A stretch of DNA of 64,000 nt from Brachynemurus nebulosus. Its lineage: Eukaryota > Arthropoda > Insecta > Neuroptera > Myrmeleontidae. Within the stretch, counting starts at the first letter, position 1. Each line of letters begins with the position of its first letter. The translations under genes and the position numbers were made by a program. Below are positions 1 through 11,957 of this stretch, piece by piece. The notes beneath the pieces were generated by a model that was given only the letters and a program-made list of their open reading frames with translations, ran no database searches and was not told the origin of the DNA. The stretch lies in contig JAPWDM010000001.1 in NCBI GenBank assembly GCA_035578155.1, forward strand, positions 169,605,498-169,669,497. Direction: 5' to 3'.

Positions 1-233
1 AAATATACATACTCAAATTCTATTGAATTAAATGCTTGATAAAATATTGTGTTAAAAAACTTACTTTTCAATAATAAAAAGTTGAATAATTACTAAACTG
101 ATGGACTAATCATAAATGTTACCATATTGAGCTTAAGTAAGTAACTTATTTTAAATATATAGTCCATTAATAGCCCTATCTATCAATCAACGGACGAACT
201 ATGGCTACTGCGGCATCTCTCCCGCACTTACCC
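1..233 (-). mobile_element. pogo-like MITE, copy C (truncated by window edge)
   Basis: This is the reverse complement of the left end of the elements at 40387-41339 and 61588-62331. It ends with the shared terminus (GCGGCATCTCTCCCGCACTT then ACCC) followed by TA at 234-235. The match continues to base 1, so the rest lies outside the window. It is non-coding here. The family is described under the 40387 copy. Confidence 0.85.
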
Positions 234-235
234 TA

Positions 236-1274
236 TATGAAAACTACATGAAAAATACTAGTTCACCTGTTTTTGTTCAAAGTTGTATTTTAAAGTCTAA
301 AATCTCAAAACTACATATAAAGAAAACAATTAAGTTTATAACATACTTCTTTTTTATCAAATAATAAGGACAGGAAAATAAGGAATATAAAGAAGTAAAA
401 ATATTAGAAGTATAGAGAAGATAAAGAAGTAAAAATGTAAATCATACTGCCAAAAACAACAGTACTTTTAATGTCCCTCAGTTGAATTCAATTTTTACAC
501 AATCAAAAAGACTTGCGTTAATTTCACATTTTACTTCCACATGTTAAACTAATGATTCCAAAATTTTAAAAAAAAAAGTGAAATAACTTTAGCTATACGC
601 GTAGAACCCTTGTCACATAAAGTATACATTCATACTTGACTGATTTTATGTTTTTTTTTAGAAAAAAAGCGTAGTCTTATGTTGTGTATAGTAATGATGA
701 AACAATTTTTTTCCTTTCTGCATAAAAAGGAAGAAAAACAAATTTTTCTTTAAAAAATATTTTTCTTTCGTTAGTACTACGATGGGAGAAGAGTGGTTGC
801 GAATGGCAAATTAAATTTGCAATGGTTAATTTAAATCAAAAATATGTTTTACAACGCTGAATATCAATAATAAACTTGTAATCTGTGCTAAATGAGCCAT
901 AAAAATATAATATTTTGAATTATTTTGTTAATGTATGTATTTTTTGTTGCCATACCACTCACTCCGTTCTTCAACGTTCCGCGTCATCGTGTTTGCTATA
1001 CCCGGCGAAAATGTTCTACCTACACGTGTATGAAGGTCGGGAACGGACGAGCGGCGATACTATTATCTAACTAACTAATTTATTGTAGGTAGAGTTCGAA
1101 CGATACTTTCGATACTGTGTAGGTAGCGATACTTGAGTACGCGATGCTTTAATACGATACTTTGAGTATAGTACTCAACTAATTACTCAGCATCGAGTAC
1201 CAACCCTCTTGCTGCTATTTGTTATTCTAATTTACAAAATTTACAAACGTTTCAGTTATTTTAAGCAATATGGG

Positions 1275-1276
<2 letters not shown>
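236..1276. other. No gene seen; AT-rich, with a short GATACTT-rich patch
   Basis: No ORF or element boundary could be supported. About 962-1060 is less AT-rich and has several CpGs. From about 1085 to 1205 the motif CGATACTT and close variants recur (TTCGAACGATACTTTCGATA, GCGATACTTGAGTACGCGAT). A similar cluster on the opposite strand lies at 3565-3690, so both are probably decayed copies of one interspersed repeat. Confidence 0.4.

Positions 1277-1346
<70 letters not shown>
1277..1346. repeat. (AT)n microsatellite
   Basis: An uninterrupted AT dinucleotide run of about 70 bp. It is followed at about 1360-1460 by a degenerate GTGTATAT-rich stretch, which looks like an old, decayed extension of the same simple repeat. 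The apparent reading frame of alternating Ile and Tyr through it is meaningless. Confidence 0.95.
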
Positions 1347-1347
<1 letters not shown>

Positions 1348-2499
1348 AACACGTATATGATGTATGGTTTACATGGTGTACATCGTGTATATAGTGTATA
1401 TTATATCTATGGTGCATATCCTCTGAGGTGTATATCGTGTATAACGTGTATAATTTGTTTCCTCTGACAATGAGTATTTAATAGATAGAGGTAGTTACAG
1501 GTATATATTCAATGTATATGAAAATGAAGCCAAAAAAGGATTAAAGTGTTTACAAATATGGCGGCAAGCAAAGTTGAATTTAACGTTTTTCTATATTTTC
1601 TGATATTACTTTTGTTGTTATAAATATTGTTAGAATATTTACTAATAAATAGTCTCACATTAGGACAAAAATCGTATACAAATTAAAAAAATATTTATTA
1701 CCACCGATACTTTATAGGTTATGAAAGGTGTTAACCAATGTGGCGATTTTCTTCAAAAAAGAGCTGTACTCCATCTTTTTGTATGCTATAAATTTATTCT
1801 TTGTTTTGTATTTCTTACCTTCAAATCTTCTTCTAATCTTTTGGTAACTGAAATTTGTGATAATTTTATATTCATTAAATTTAAAAAAACGCCGTGAGCA
1901 GCGGGGCCCCATCACGGTAGTCGAATTTTCCCCTTCATCTTCGGTATTGAATGTCTACAAGCGAAATGTGATTGAAAGTCTACAACCGAATTGTCATTTT
2001 GTTGGTTTCAAAACTGGTGATGAGTGTTCGGCTGATCGAGGCTTTAAAAAAAGGTTTTAAGTATTTAAGAGCTGTATCTCAGTAAATTTCAATTTTGTGC
2101 CGAAAACAGGTAGCAGAAAAAAAGCCAACACAATTCGTACGAGGACATTCCTGCCCATGTTTATCCGCTAATTGCCTTTATGTTTTAGTTTTAAAAAATA
2201 AAAAAGGACCTTAAATAGTAAACTGGAAGGCCTTTATAAAGATATTTTTTCTTTCCAAAAAAATCCAAAATTTCTATTTTATAAATACTAAAAATCCAAA
2301 ATTCCTAATTCATAAATAAACAGTGACTTTAATAACATTTTTAAATTACTTAATATGTATGTATTTCATTTGTCATAAAAGTAAGTTCACTTTTTTTTAA
2401 ATTTTTTAAAATTACTATTCGCCTACTTGTATTTAGAATAAACATAATGCTTTTAAAACACATTTAACAATAGCATTCAATTCCGATGTAAAAATGGGA

Positions 2500-3110
2500 G
2501 AAGTGGGGGGAAAAGTGATGCGGACTCCCTACAAGGTACTAGCTGGATACTAACTGAATACACGTACAAAATTTCAGCCCTCTAGGTTTCCTTATGGAGT
2601 CTCTAGACGTGTTAGAAAACAAGCAAAAAAATTAAGGAAATATTGGCGTAAAAATCGTGGGGGTAAGGGTTAAAAGTTGAAACCTCCAAAAAACGGTGTC
2701 TGGCTATTAGCTTAACCTGTACACCAAATTTCAGCCCTCTAGGTTTATTTGGGGAGATTTTGACCCGAACGAAACTGTTAAAAAACAAGAAAAATCATGT
2801 TCTTTTGGGTATAAAAATTGTGGGGGTAGGGGTTAAAAGTCGAGACCCCCAAAAGGCACCCCCTTGATACTAACTCAATCCGAATACAAAATTTCAGCCC
2901 TCTAGGTTTATTCGGGTGACCTGTGCGAGTGGTACAAACTTCGAAAACGTCGAAAATGCATGAAATTGTAGCTTAAAAATGAGGTGGGTGGAGGTAAAAT
3001 ATTAAAACCTCCAAAAAGCACAACCTAGGTACGAACTTTATCAACACACCAAATTTCAACCCTCTACGTTAATTCTGGGGGGCTGGGGGCCTGTTAGATC
3101 CAGCGAAAAT
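2500..3110. repeat. Degenerate tandem repeat of about 160 bp inside helentron copy 1
   Basis: The phrase AAATTTCAGCCCTCTAGGTT, or a close variant, occurs at about 2569, 2725, 2888 and 3050, giving a spacing of about 157-163 bp. Neighbouring phrases (GGGGGTAAGGGTTAAAAGT, ACCTCCAAAAA) recur in the same order. The units have diverged strongly from each other, yet each is conserved between the three element copies, so the array is older than the copies. Confidence 0.75.
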
Positions 3111-3387
3111 CGTTTTTCCCCCCTCTACTCCCACCATATCATCCTAGGAAGCTGAATTTTGGATATGTTGTAGATAATTGACCGAAACATTATTTAAAAC
3201 CGGTTTGGAAAAGTTTTATTGCTTTTCCGCCCCCCACCACCCCCTTAAAGGTCGGGTCAGAAAAAAAATTTGCCCAAAATTTGACCCCACTTTGATAGTA
3301 TGAGGTGCCTCGAAAATGAGCCCCATTTACCAAATTTCATCTCTTAACTTCCATAGGGGGGCCCTACACAAATTAAAAGGTGGCGGG

Positions 3388-3389
<2 letters not shown>

Positions 3390-3422
<33 letters not shown>
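3390..3422. repeat. (TA)n tract inside helentron copy 1
   Basis: About 33 bp here. The same site holds about 64 bp in copy 2 and about 78 bp in copy 3, so length changes faster than sequence in this family. Confidence 0.95.
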
Positions 3423-3426
<4 letters not shown>

Positions 3427-3550
3427 CATTTTTTTTTCTACATATTCGTGTTCTACGGGTCCGAAAACGGATAGCGCCCCTACTCTCGCCTCTCGCAGCT
3501 CTTATCGTATAGACTGTATAAGTCTAATTTTTCGGAGAAAATTCGACTAA

Positions 3551-4511
3551 AAAAAAAATTCACAGAAAGTATTCGATACCGAGTAGTATTGATACTTTTA
3601 TAGCGATACTTTTTGGATATCGATACCAGTGGTTCGATATTAGTAATAGTACTCAGTATCGATACCAGAGCCCGATAATTCGAACCCTAATTTTAGGTAA
3701 GATATTTTTTATGAATAAAGTTCTTAACTTACGGTGTCAGTATTGAATCGGTCTCTAAACTAGGCCGTAGACAATAATTTAGTTAGGGAAATTTTGGGAG
3801 AGACGCACCACAAACAGAGATGCACCAATTGCGGTAACGGCCACACGAAGGGATTGGTAACACTGATTTTCAGTTATAAATGGTATACCTGTAGTTAATG
3901 GCTATAACTTTAAAACAGAAAATTTGTCAATCGTGTTACGTTAGAATAAGTTCTACAAAATTGTAAATTTTTGGTGAAACATTTTTCTAAATACTCAGTA
4001 AATATTTATTCACTTTGTTTAATGTGGCAATAATGGTTTTAGTAAAGAGCTTTGAGGTTATAAAGATTGACACTGACATTTTTTTCGTGTTCAAATCGTG
4101 ACGTCATTACTATGACCTCCTCTTCGCACCTGTTTTTTTTTTTTTTTTTTTGTATTTATAATTGAAGTTACTTTTCGGATGATTTTTACAGAATTTATCA
4201 AAATTAGGGAAAATCACTTAATACTAATAGATTTGAGCGTTACTTAATTGTATTCCATATTTGTTTATTATTGAAAATCACTTAATTTATATGCAAAGCA
4301 AGGCTTTTAGAATATTTTTTTTTTTAAATTTTAGTGCTCTATTACGCATTTTAGGTATTTGTCTTTTTCATCTATCGCTTGATTCGATTTTGATGACTAA
4401 GTTGAGGTTATTCCAAAATTTTTAGAGATGTTGGTAGTGAGAAAGACTAATTTGAATCTTACAACTAACTTGATTCATTGTTATAGTAACCAGTACATTA
4501 AAAATACTTGG
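3551..4511. other. No gene seen; decayed repeat and poly-T
   Basis: 3565-3690 has repeated GATACT/ATCGATACC words related to those at 1085-1205. A T-run of about 20 lies near 4132-4151. The rest is AT-rich with no supported feature. Confidence 0.4.
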
Positions 4512-4516
4512 TTTAA

Positions 4517-5423
4517 GGGGAGGTTTACTTGAGAGTCGTTAAAAAAAATCGATTTTTTTTTTTTTTGCAGAAATTGATAGCTAATTATGTGCAGAATATG
4601 TTCCCAAAGTGATTTTGAAGGTAATTGAAAGTAATTTAAGGGAAGGTTTACTTGAGATTTGATAAAAAAAATCGATTTTTTTTGCCCAAATTGATAGCAA
4701 ATTATGTGTAGAATATGTTCCCAAAGTGATTTTACTGAAGATAATTTAAAAACAAGATTCTTGCACATTAATCGAATCCAGCTTTCTATAAAAAAAAAAT
4801 TCAAAAAACGTAGTTTTCGCAATAATGAGTATTAAATATAAAATTTTGAAAATACGTTTCTTTATATATATTTTATAATATCTCAAACTACAATTTTGGA
4901 ACTGGTGGACACGATAACTCAAAAACTATTCGATGGATCCTTTTTTTAAATTTTTTATTTTAAAGATAATTCAATTCTTCGGCACCTCTACCTAAGTTCG
5001 ATACACTTTCAATATTTTTTTTATTTTTAAATTTATTTTAAAGAGCGAAAAATAAGACAAAAATCGTAACCAAAAGTTCAAACATCCGCCGTTTTTTTCT
5101 TTCAGCAATTTATTGATATTATAGATAGAGGTGCCGGTACTCTTCATATATTTTATAAATCTTTTTTGTTTTTGTATTTCGGTGGTTTATTACCGGCGCT
5201 AGGATGTCCACCAGAAAGGCATTGGATTTTCGGATCGTCACACTGCACTATCTATAAAATGGACACTTTTTTATATTTATATTTTTCCTTGAAAAATTAT
5301 TTTTTTGTAGTTTAATACTTAATAAATATGTGCACAAAATTTTAAGTTGATATTTACTTCCGTTCTTGAGAAAAAAATTCTAGAAAAATACATAATTTTT
5401 AAGGACTCTCGAGTAAACCTCCC
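4517..5423. mobile_element. TTAA-flanked TIR element (piggyBac-like MITE?)
   Basis: Termini GGGGAGGTTTACTTGAGAGT (left) and the inverse of GGGGAGGTTTACTCGAGAGT (right) face each other. Both are flanked by TTAA (4513-4516 and 5424-5427). A TTAA duplication is the signature of piggyBac, and a few other superfamilies share it. No transposase is visible. The left end is tandemly duplicated: 4512-4640 and 4637-4760 are two copies of the first 125 bp or so, each starting with TTTAAGGG(G/A)AGGTTTACT. The superfamily call is an inference from the target site only. Confidence 0.65.
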
Positions 5424-5429
5424 CTTAAA

Positions 5430-6660
5430 GGGACAATTAATTTTTAAAAACATACATTAGCTTCCAATATCGGTAGTCGTTCGTTGCCAGTTAAAGCTTT
5501 AAATTTTGCCTAAATATAATAATAATAAGGTATAAGGAAATACGCAAATAGCTTCTTTTACTCAAAATTAAATAAAAAAAAATTTATATGAAATATAATA
5601 TATCATGTAACCAAAGAGGGATCTGTAAGTAAAATGTAAAATAAAATAAAACGGATATCTTTCTCACAAGAATATAGTAATCACTTGATAATATCGAACA
5701 ATTCGTATATATTCTGAAGAAAAAAAATTATAAGAAAAAAATTTTGAATTATGATTAGGATAAGACATGCGCCTTTAATTTTTAGATGTTATCCCACTGC
5801 ATTCACAGCAATTAGCCGTTTTTCTGGAAGAAATTATCCCGTTCAACTGTCTCCACTCAATTAGAATGCACGGATTCGACCTAAAGTATAAAAAAAAACT
5901 ATCAGTCAATCTATCGATTTGATTTCATCTTTCCCTTTCGTGTCGTAGGTCTCAGGGTGTGATGTGATTTGACACGTTTCAGTAATAATTGCACTGCATT
6001 CTATAAACCACATAGTCAAAAAAAAACTTTATTTTATTAAATTATAAATTTCATTTAAACCAGAAATATTAGAATTTATGGAGAAAATTATGACATTTCC
6101 AAAATTTTATTACAAAATATAATGCCCAACAAAAATTTATATGTTTTGAGGAAAAAAAAATGGAAGTGATAATTCTTAAACATGTATTTTCATCGTAATA
6201 CCGTACGAAAAGTTATTTATTATTTTATGGATCAAGTAACGACAAACGACATAAAAGAGAGATATACTTACAATTATGCTATTTGTATATTATTTCTTGT
6301 CTTACTTTATCATCATATATGTATTTATACTGTAATATAAAATAATACGCATATTATCCTAACTTAGCTCCACGTATGTAGATTTTTCATACAAAATGAG
6401 ATGACATTTGTAAATTTAAATTTATATTTGAATAAAAAAAAGAAGTAAAAAAGTGACAAAGTGAGATATATGCATATAGGAATAATAATAAAAGGCAATT
6501 GTAAATAAAGTATTTTAGGTAAAGAATTTTTGGTTGCAAGCGTGAGAAAAATTTTAAAAAATATAGTCATTGTGTAAATTAAGAATTTGGCCAGAGAAAT
6601 TCTGAAATTAACGAAAAAATTAGAGGAAAAATAAAATAACACAGAGCGTTTAAAACGAAA
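5430..6660. other. No gene seen
   Basis: AT-rich. A 92-codon minus-strand frame (6364-6642) is Phe/Leu/Ile-rich as expected from AT-rich DNA, has no recognisable motif, and is not called. Confidence 0.4.
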
Positions 6661-6669
6661 GTAAATACA

Positions 6670-6815
6670 AAATTGTGTGGCGCTGGCAGTGTGCAGTTCT
6701 GAGAAAGTTAGACTACAGTCTATTCACTCGTCCATAAGCAGTGAACCAGTATACATCAATTGTTAATGATTGTTGTGTGATTATTGCCACTACCGTCCAG
6801 ACAGTGTACTTACGT
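6670..6815 (+). repeat. Interspersed repeat R6, copy 1
   Basis: Shares GGCAGTGTGCAGTTCTGAG and, further on, a CAATTGTT...TTGTT..GTGATTATTGCCAC stretch with the inverse of 50120-50255. Only these two copies are seen. Element ends were not found. Confidence 0.5.
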
Positions 6816-6821
6816 ATATAG

Positions 6822-7017
<196 letters not shown>

Positions 7018-7399
7018 AGTTTATCCAGAGTTGCCATTTTTATTACAGTCAGACATAGAAGCGTTAATTAGATGTTGTGAAAACTGTATTGCAATACAGG
7101 GGAGACTATATTTAAAAATTATATAAGTATCTTTTTTATTTGCACCTATCCTTGTATGTTAGACTAACAAGTAACACTACCCAAGTGCCAATCGCCAACC
7201 TGCTTGAAACTTTATTGGTGTGTAGAATAGGCAAAAGTAAGAGACCCGTATTTTTTTTATCGGCCAAAACCCATGTTCACGGGGTGAAAGCAGTCCCTAA
7301 ATTAGGGAGTTCAAATCATAGAACCTATTCACCTATATAGGTTAAATCAGGGTCGGGTTCATAAGGGGGGCTGGAGGGATGAAAATCGGGGCAAATTTT

Positions 7400-8060
7400 C
7401 CTGTACGGCAACATAAATATACAACATTGTTTCTACATGTCTTGATATTACAATTTTTTTTGTTTTAATTTAAAAATGAGCTGAGTACCTATACATGGCT
7501 TTCAAGTCGTCACTGCGAGATTTTTCCATCTTGATGGTTCCTCGCGTTCTGAAATCTCCAGTGAAACAAAATTGAGAAATCAAGAATATTCTGAAAATAT
7601 ACATATACAGTTATGGCACTAACTAGAATTTTAGAAAAAAAATAAAAAACAGCGAGAAATCGCATTTTGAAAATAAATTTTCAAAAATCACCGCTTTTTC
7701 TCGACTATAAATAGCCGCCATTTTGAAAATATATTACGCAACCAAAAGATCCTAGTTCCTGCCAAAATGGCGGTATTCAAAAATAATATACACTTTGATT
7801 TATGTCGATGTCTCAAATATTTTTTGTGATACATAGATAAGGAACCATGTCAAAAAACGTACTTTCGAGAAAATACCTAAATTGAATTATAGTGAAGTGC
7901 GTGCACTAAAATGCCCATAATTTTTTGATTGTACATTTTTTTAAATTAAAGTTTTAGGAAAATATTTGTAACACCTTAAGGAACATAATTAGGAAGAAAA
8001 ATTTCTTTTTTTTAGCGAATCTTTCCTTAAAAAATGGTAGTACAGGAGATTTAGCAACAC
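7400..8060 (+). repeat. Interspersed repeat R4, copy 1
   Basis: Matches the reverse complement of 43605-44330 over most of its length. Shared phrases include GGTTCCTCGCGTTCTGAAAT, CTACATGTCTTGA and ACCATGTCAAAAAACGTACT. The divergence is considerable. Terminal repeats were not recognised, so the class is unknown. Confidence 0.6.
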
Positions 8061-8236
8061 TGCTTGAAGAATATATCACCTCAATAAATGAAAAGGCTTT
8101 GTTAAGGAGTAGGTACGCGAGGGAAGAAAAGTTGGGGACTGCCTTTCTTGAATAATAATAAGAAAACGTCGAGTAAAAATTTGTTAATAGAAAAATACAA
8201 ATTGACAACTGCTTTACATGCAAATAATTTTACAGG

Positions 8237-8249
<13 letters not shown>

Positions 8250-8300
<51 letters not shown>
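8250..8300. repeat. (TA)n tract, left flank of foldback element
   Basis: About 50 bp of TA directly abutting the GGGTGGGCC end of the foldback. A short (CA)n lies just upstream at about 8237-8248. Confidence 0.95.
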
Positions 8301-8304
<4 letters not shown>

Positions 8305-8993
8305 GGGCCATTTTAATCTTTGCTTCTAAATATCTCGCCAGAGGCGCCACCTATCAAAAAATTACCTTTACAAAAGTTGTTAGGTACGAAGGGGGACATT
8401 AAATGGTGACCTTAAATTTTACGTTGAATTTCATTTTCAAGGTCATTTTGAGGTCAAGTCGTATTTTTCAAAGGGAACGATTTACCTTTTATTTCGGATT
8501 CTGAAAGAGCGTGAAATTTCACGTCGAAAATGCTATGAACGAATTTTTCTTATTGACCTTTAATTTTTCATTTTTTAGCTATGAAATTTATTAGTTATGA
8601 AAAATTCATTTTTCATTAAAAACGAACAGAAACTCCTATTTTACGTGTCTAAAAGAAGCCGACACTTTAAAGTTAGGTTTTTCTTTTAAAATCTAATTTT
8701 TGATTGTTCTTTGGTGGTCTTTACACCTCTTAAGGTCAATTATAAAAAAAAATCAGTTATAGCATTTTCAACGTGAAATTTAACGCTCTTTCAGAATCCG
8801 AAATAAAAGGAAGGTCGTTCCATTTGAAAAATACGACTTGACCTCAAAATGACCTTGAAAATGAAATTCAAGGTCAAATTTAAGGTCACCATTTAATGTC
8901 CCCCTTCGTACCTAACAACTTTTGTAAACGTCATTTTTTGATAGGTGGCGCCTCTGGCGAGATATTTAGATGCAAAGATTAAAATGACCCACC

Positions 8994-8996
<3 letters not shown>
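8301..8996. mobile_element. Foldback element with arms of about 230 bp
   Basis: The left arm (from GGGTGGGCCATTTTAATCTT) and the right arm (ending AAAGATTAAAATGACCCACC) are near-perfect inverse copies for about 230 bp. They carry the shared phrase TCTCGCCAGAGGCGCCACCT. The spacer is about 8530-8770. Each arm also repeats AAGGTCA-type words. There is no coding potential. The element sits between two (TA)n tracts, so it probably inserted into a TA microsatellite or the tracts grew from its TA flanks. The superfamily is unknown. Confidence 0.8.

Positions 8997-9069
<73 letters not shown>
8997..9069. repeat. (TA)n tract, right flank of foldback element
   Basis: About 70 bp of TA directly after the right terminus of the foldback (8301-8996), with one G interruption near the end. 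Confidence 0.95.
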
Positions 9070-9070
<1 letters not shown>

Positions 9071-9832
9071 CCATACACGCATTCAGTAAATAAAAACAAA
9101 AACGTACCAAACTAGTAATGAAAACAAAACACAGCCTGAAAACAAAACAATACATTCCCTCGGTACACGCAGTGTTATTAAATAAAATAAGTTTAAGATG
9201 TGATATTATGATAATAACGTTGCGCAAATCTTATTATTCGCTACACCTTTACACATCACCGATAGATAGATACCTATAACACGATACATACACGATGTTT
9301 ACATGTAATTATATGTAGGTATCTTGTTGTGTATATTGTACGTGACGTGTTCCTCTATTTACATGTTCAACCCTGTAATTAGTTAACGGAAACAAACAAT
9401 AATAATCTGTATATGGTACGGCGAATAATTAACGTAACACAGAAATGTTCAAACCCTATTGACACAGTGTTTTGCATACGATTGGAATTAGGATACATAC
9501 AACACACAGTGTTGTGTTAATGGATGATATTTATGTGGGTGTGAATTTGTAAAAGCAATTCCTATTTTTGTCCTATTACACACACAGAAACACACAAAAA
9601 AAAAAAAAAATAACTCAGTTGTGTGTCGCAGGACTAAAGTGAAACTTTAGCCAGTCGAAATTCTGTACAAACTCTAACTGTAGAGTTGGCATGATATAAT
9701 AACGGATTTTCATGACTTGACACCTTTCCGTAGATATATGGTAGCTTTAGAAATAATTCCAGCTCGGAATCACTTTGTGTTACTGCGAAAAAATTTTAAA
9801 TATACGTTCATTTATTAGTATACTAGCTCTGA
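9070..9832. other. No gene seen
   Basis: AT-rich sequence with CACACA-containing stretches at 9580-9615 and an A-run. No supported coding or element boundary. Confidence 0.4.
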
Positions 9833-10495
9833 CTCGCGGCTTCGCTCACATTGAATTCAATCACCTTCCACCATTTTTTATTCCCTTTTTGCCCCGAGAG
9901 CCTTCTATCGGGACAAACTACCCATCCGATGGGGTTTACCATCGATAACATTTCAGGATGTCAGTCAGTGTGAAAGATTTATTATAGTCAGTTTCAGTTA
10001 AATTTAGCCATGCTTCATCGCTTATGAATTTAAATAATTTCCGTTTTCTTGGCTTTATCTCTTTCATTATTGCACTTACTTAAATTTTAAAATTGCAGTT
10101 TGTTTTTAGAAAAGAATGGAAGGTGATGGAAGATGACAGTGTGGGTAGACCTGCCCCCCCCCCCAAGTTTTATTTCTTCGAATTTGGTCCAGTCATCCCA
10201 TAGGAACCGTTAGTCGGGATAAGATTATCCTATGTGTTAATTCAAGGTAAATGCTGTCTGTATATCAAATCTAATCGAATTCGGTTTTAATTTATTTGGG
10301 CGTGATTGAATAATCGGTTTTATATCCTATAAGAATCTGTAACCGGAATAAAAATTATCCTCTATGCTAATACAGTGTATAAAGAGTCTGCATGTAAAAT
10401 TTTATCAAAATTGGTTTAGCCGTTTTGGCGTGATTGTGTAACAAACATCCAAACATCCAAACTTTTACATTTATAATATTATTTATAGTATATAT
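9833..10495 (+). repeat. Degenerate interspersed repeat (R1), copy 1
   Basis: Begins CTAGCTCTGACTCGCGGCTT and ends near CGTGATTGTGTAACAAACAT then CCAAACATCCAAAC and TATAATATTATTT. This style of repeat is widespread in insect genomes. Inside, blocks of the form 'TCGAATTTGGTCCAGTCAT...CCGGGATAAGATTATCCTAT' are repeated two or three times. A second fragment is at about 24000-24195. Its class (non-LTR tail or SINE-like) cannot be settled from sequence alone. Confidence 0.5.
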
Positions 10496-10889
10496 GAACA
10501 AATATTGGTGAAGACTATGAACATAATATATTTGATATCTCTGTCCCTGGGGAAATAAAATACATAAAGATTTCGTTGTTAGAGCCACAAAATCCTAATA
10601 GCTGAACTCTCCGTTTGCGGAAAAGTTTCAAACAACTGACAAAGTACAAAGTTAAAGATACAGGTGAAAAGCGGCAAATAGCATTTTAAAATGACAGGTT
10701 ATATATTCAAATGCTGTTGTATTTATACTGTATAAATTTATTATTGAATACAATATAAATACCGAAAATGAAACAAAATTGTAAATATCTGTGTAGTCGT
10801 TTAAAAGCTAATTAAAAAAATCTGGAGAGACAGGTCAACCCACACTGTGAATTTCCCATTGGATGACCTTAAAGACTATTGCACGTGAA

Positions 10890-11543
10890 TAACCTTTTTT
10901 TTGAGTTCAGGGGACTCCTCCCCTGAGCCCTCGATAGAGGCTTTGCCCCTTGCACCTCGCCGGGGGCTGCACCTTCCGTACCTAATGGTGGGGGCTCCAC
11001 TCTTATCAAACAAATTATAACATCATTTGTTCTCAAGATACGCGAGACCAAAAATATTGTACAAAAAGTTTCTTATTTCGTTTTTCCGTTCAGTTTTTTT
11101 TTATTTTTTCTCTTTTAAATTTTATAATAATTTACTGGCGTTTTTAACATCACGGAAGGTTCCTAATGGCCATTAAATAATAAAGGCCATTAGGTCAAAC
11201 AAATAATAAATAATAATAAAAAATCCACATAATCTATTATGTTATGTTAATAAAGTAAATTCCGTTTTTTGATCACAGAAAAAAAACCGTTAATCCGAAT
11301 TTGCTGAAAATTTTATCCGGTGTTCATTTTTTAATTACGCATCTAATGCAATTAGTCCGGAGTCGATATCATCATTTGTTCTCGAGATATGCGAGACGAA
11401 AATAAATTAACGAACGAACGAACTAACGAACGCACACACAGACATCACGCTAAAAACGATGGATTCAGATTCCAGTGACCTTGAAACGTGGAGATATCTC
11501 CAAAATCGGACCCATTACAATAACTTCCAATAGGAAGTTAATT
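10890..11543 (+). repeat. Interspersed repeat R5, copy 1, ending in a palindrome
   Basis: Matches the reverse complement of 35668-36142. One end is a GC-rich 'GGGACTCCTCCCCTGAGCCC...GCCGGGGGC' block. Then come TTCTC(A/G)AGATA(C/T)GCGAGAC words and a (CGAA)n tract (AACGAACGAACGAACTAACG). The other end is the palindrome TAACTTCCAATAGGAAGTTA. The two copies share both ends, so these are probably the true termini. Class unknown; no coding. Confidence 0.65.
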
Positions 11544-11759
11544 ATTTTTAATAGTTTCTATTGTCAGATTTTATGCTTTATTTGGACTGTGTAAAATTTT
11601 AGATCCCTCCCTATTAGGCCTGAACTATTTAGATCTCTAACTCTCTCAAAATTCCTATCAGTTAACCGATGTAAAGAGAATCATAATTTTGACAATTATT
11701 TTCATACATTATTTCTTTCAGAAAAATTAGTAGGTAATATTCATAGATATATATAGATC

Positions 11760-11882
11760 TTAATAGTTGGACACCGCTACCTCTGGCAAACGATTATGAT
11801 ACATACAACAAAACACATCATTTGTATCTACACAAACATGCGAATGTGTTAGTATCATATGTTGATGAATGACTACACAGCT

Positions 11883-11957
<75 letters not shown>

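Larger units (their letters stand above)
1890..3550 (-). mobile_element. Helentron/DINE-like non-autonomous element, copy 1
   Basis: One of three nearly identical copies, oriented on the minus strand. Its minus-strand 5' end reads TTAGTCGAATTTTCTCCG. The same sequence returns inverted near the 3' end (plus strand 1918-1933, TAGTCGAATTTTCCCC). Next to that is a terminal hairpin with stem CCGTGA (1892-1897) pairing with TCACGG (1912-1917), then a T-run. A (TA)n tract lies at about 3390-3422. No target duplication is seen. Subterminal inverted repeats, a 3' hairpin, an internal microsatellite and no duplication are the known hallmarks of helentron-associated elements such as DINE-1. No Rep/helicase coding is present. 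The short frames across the (TA)n are not genes. Confidence 0.7.
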
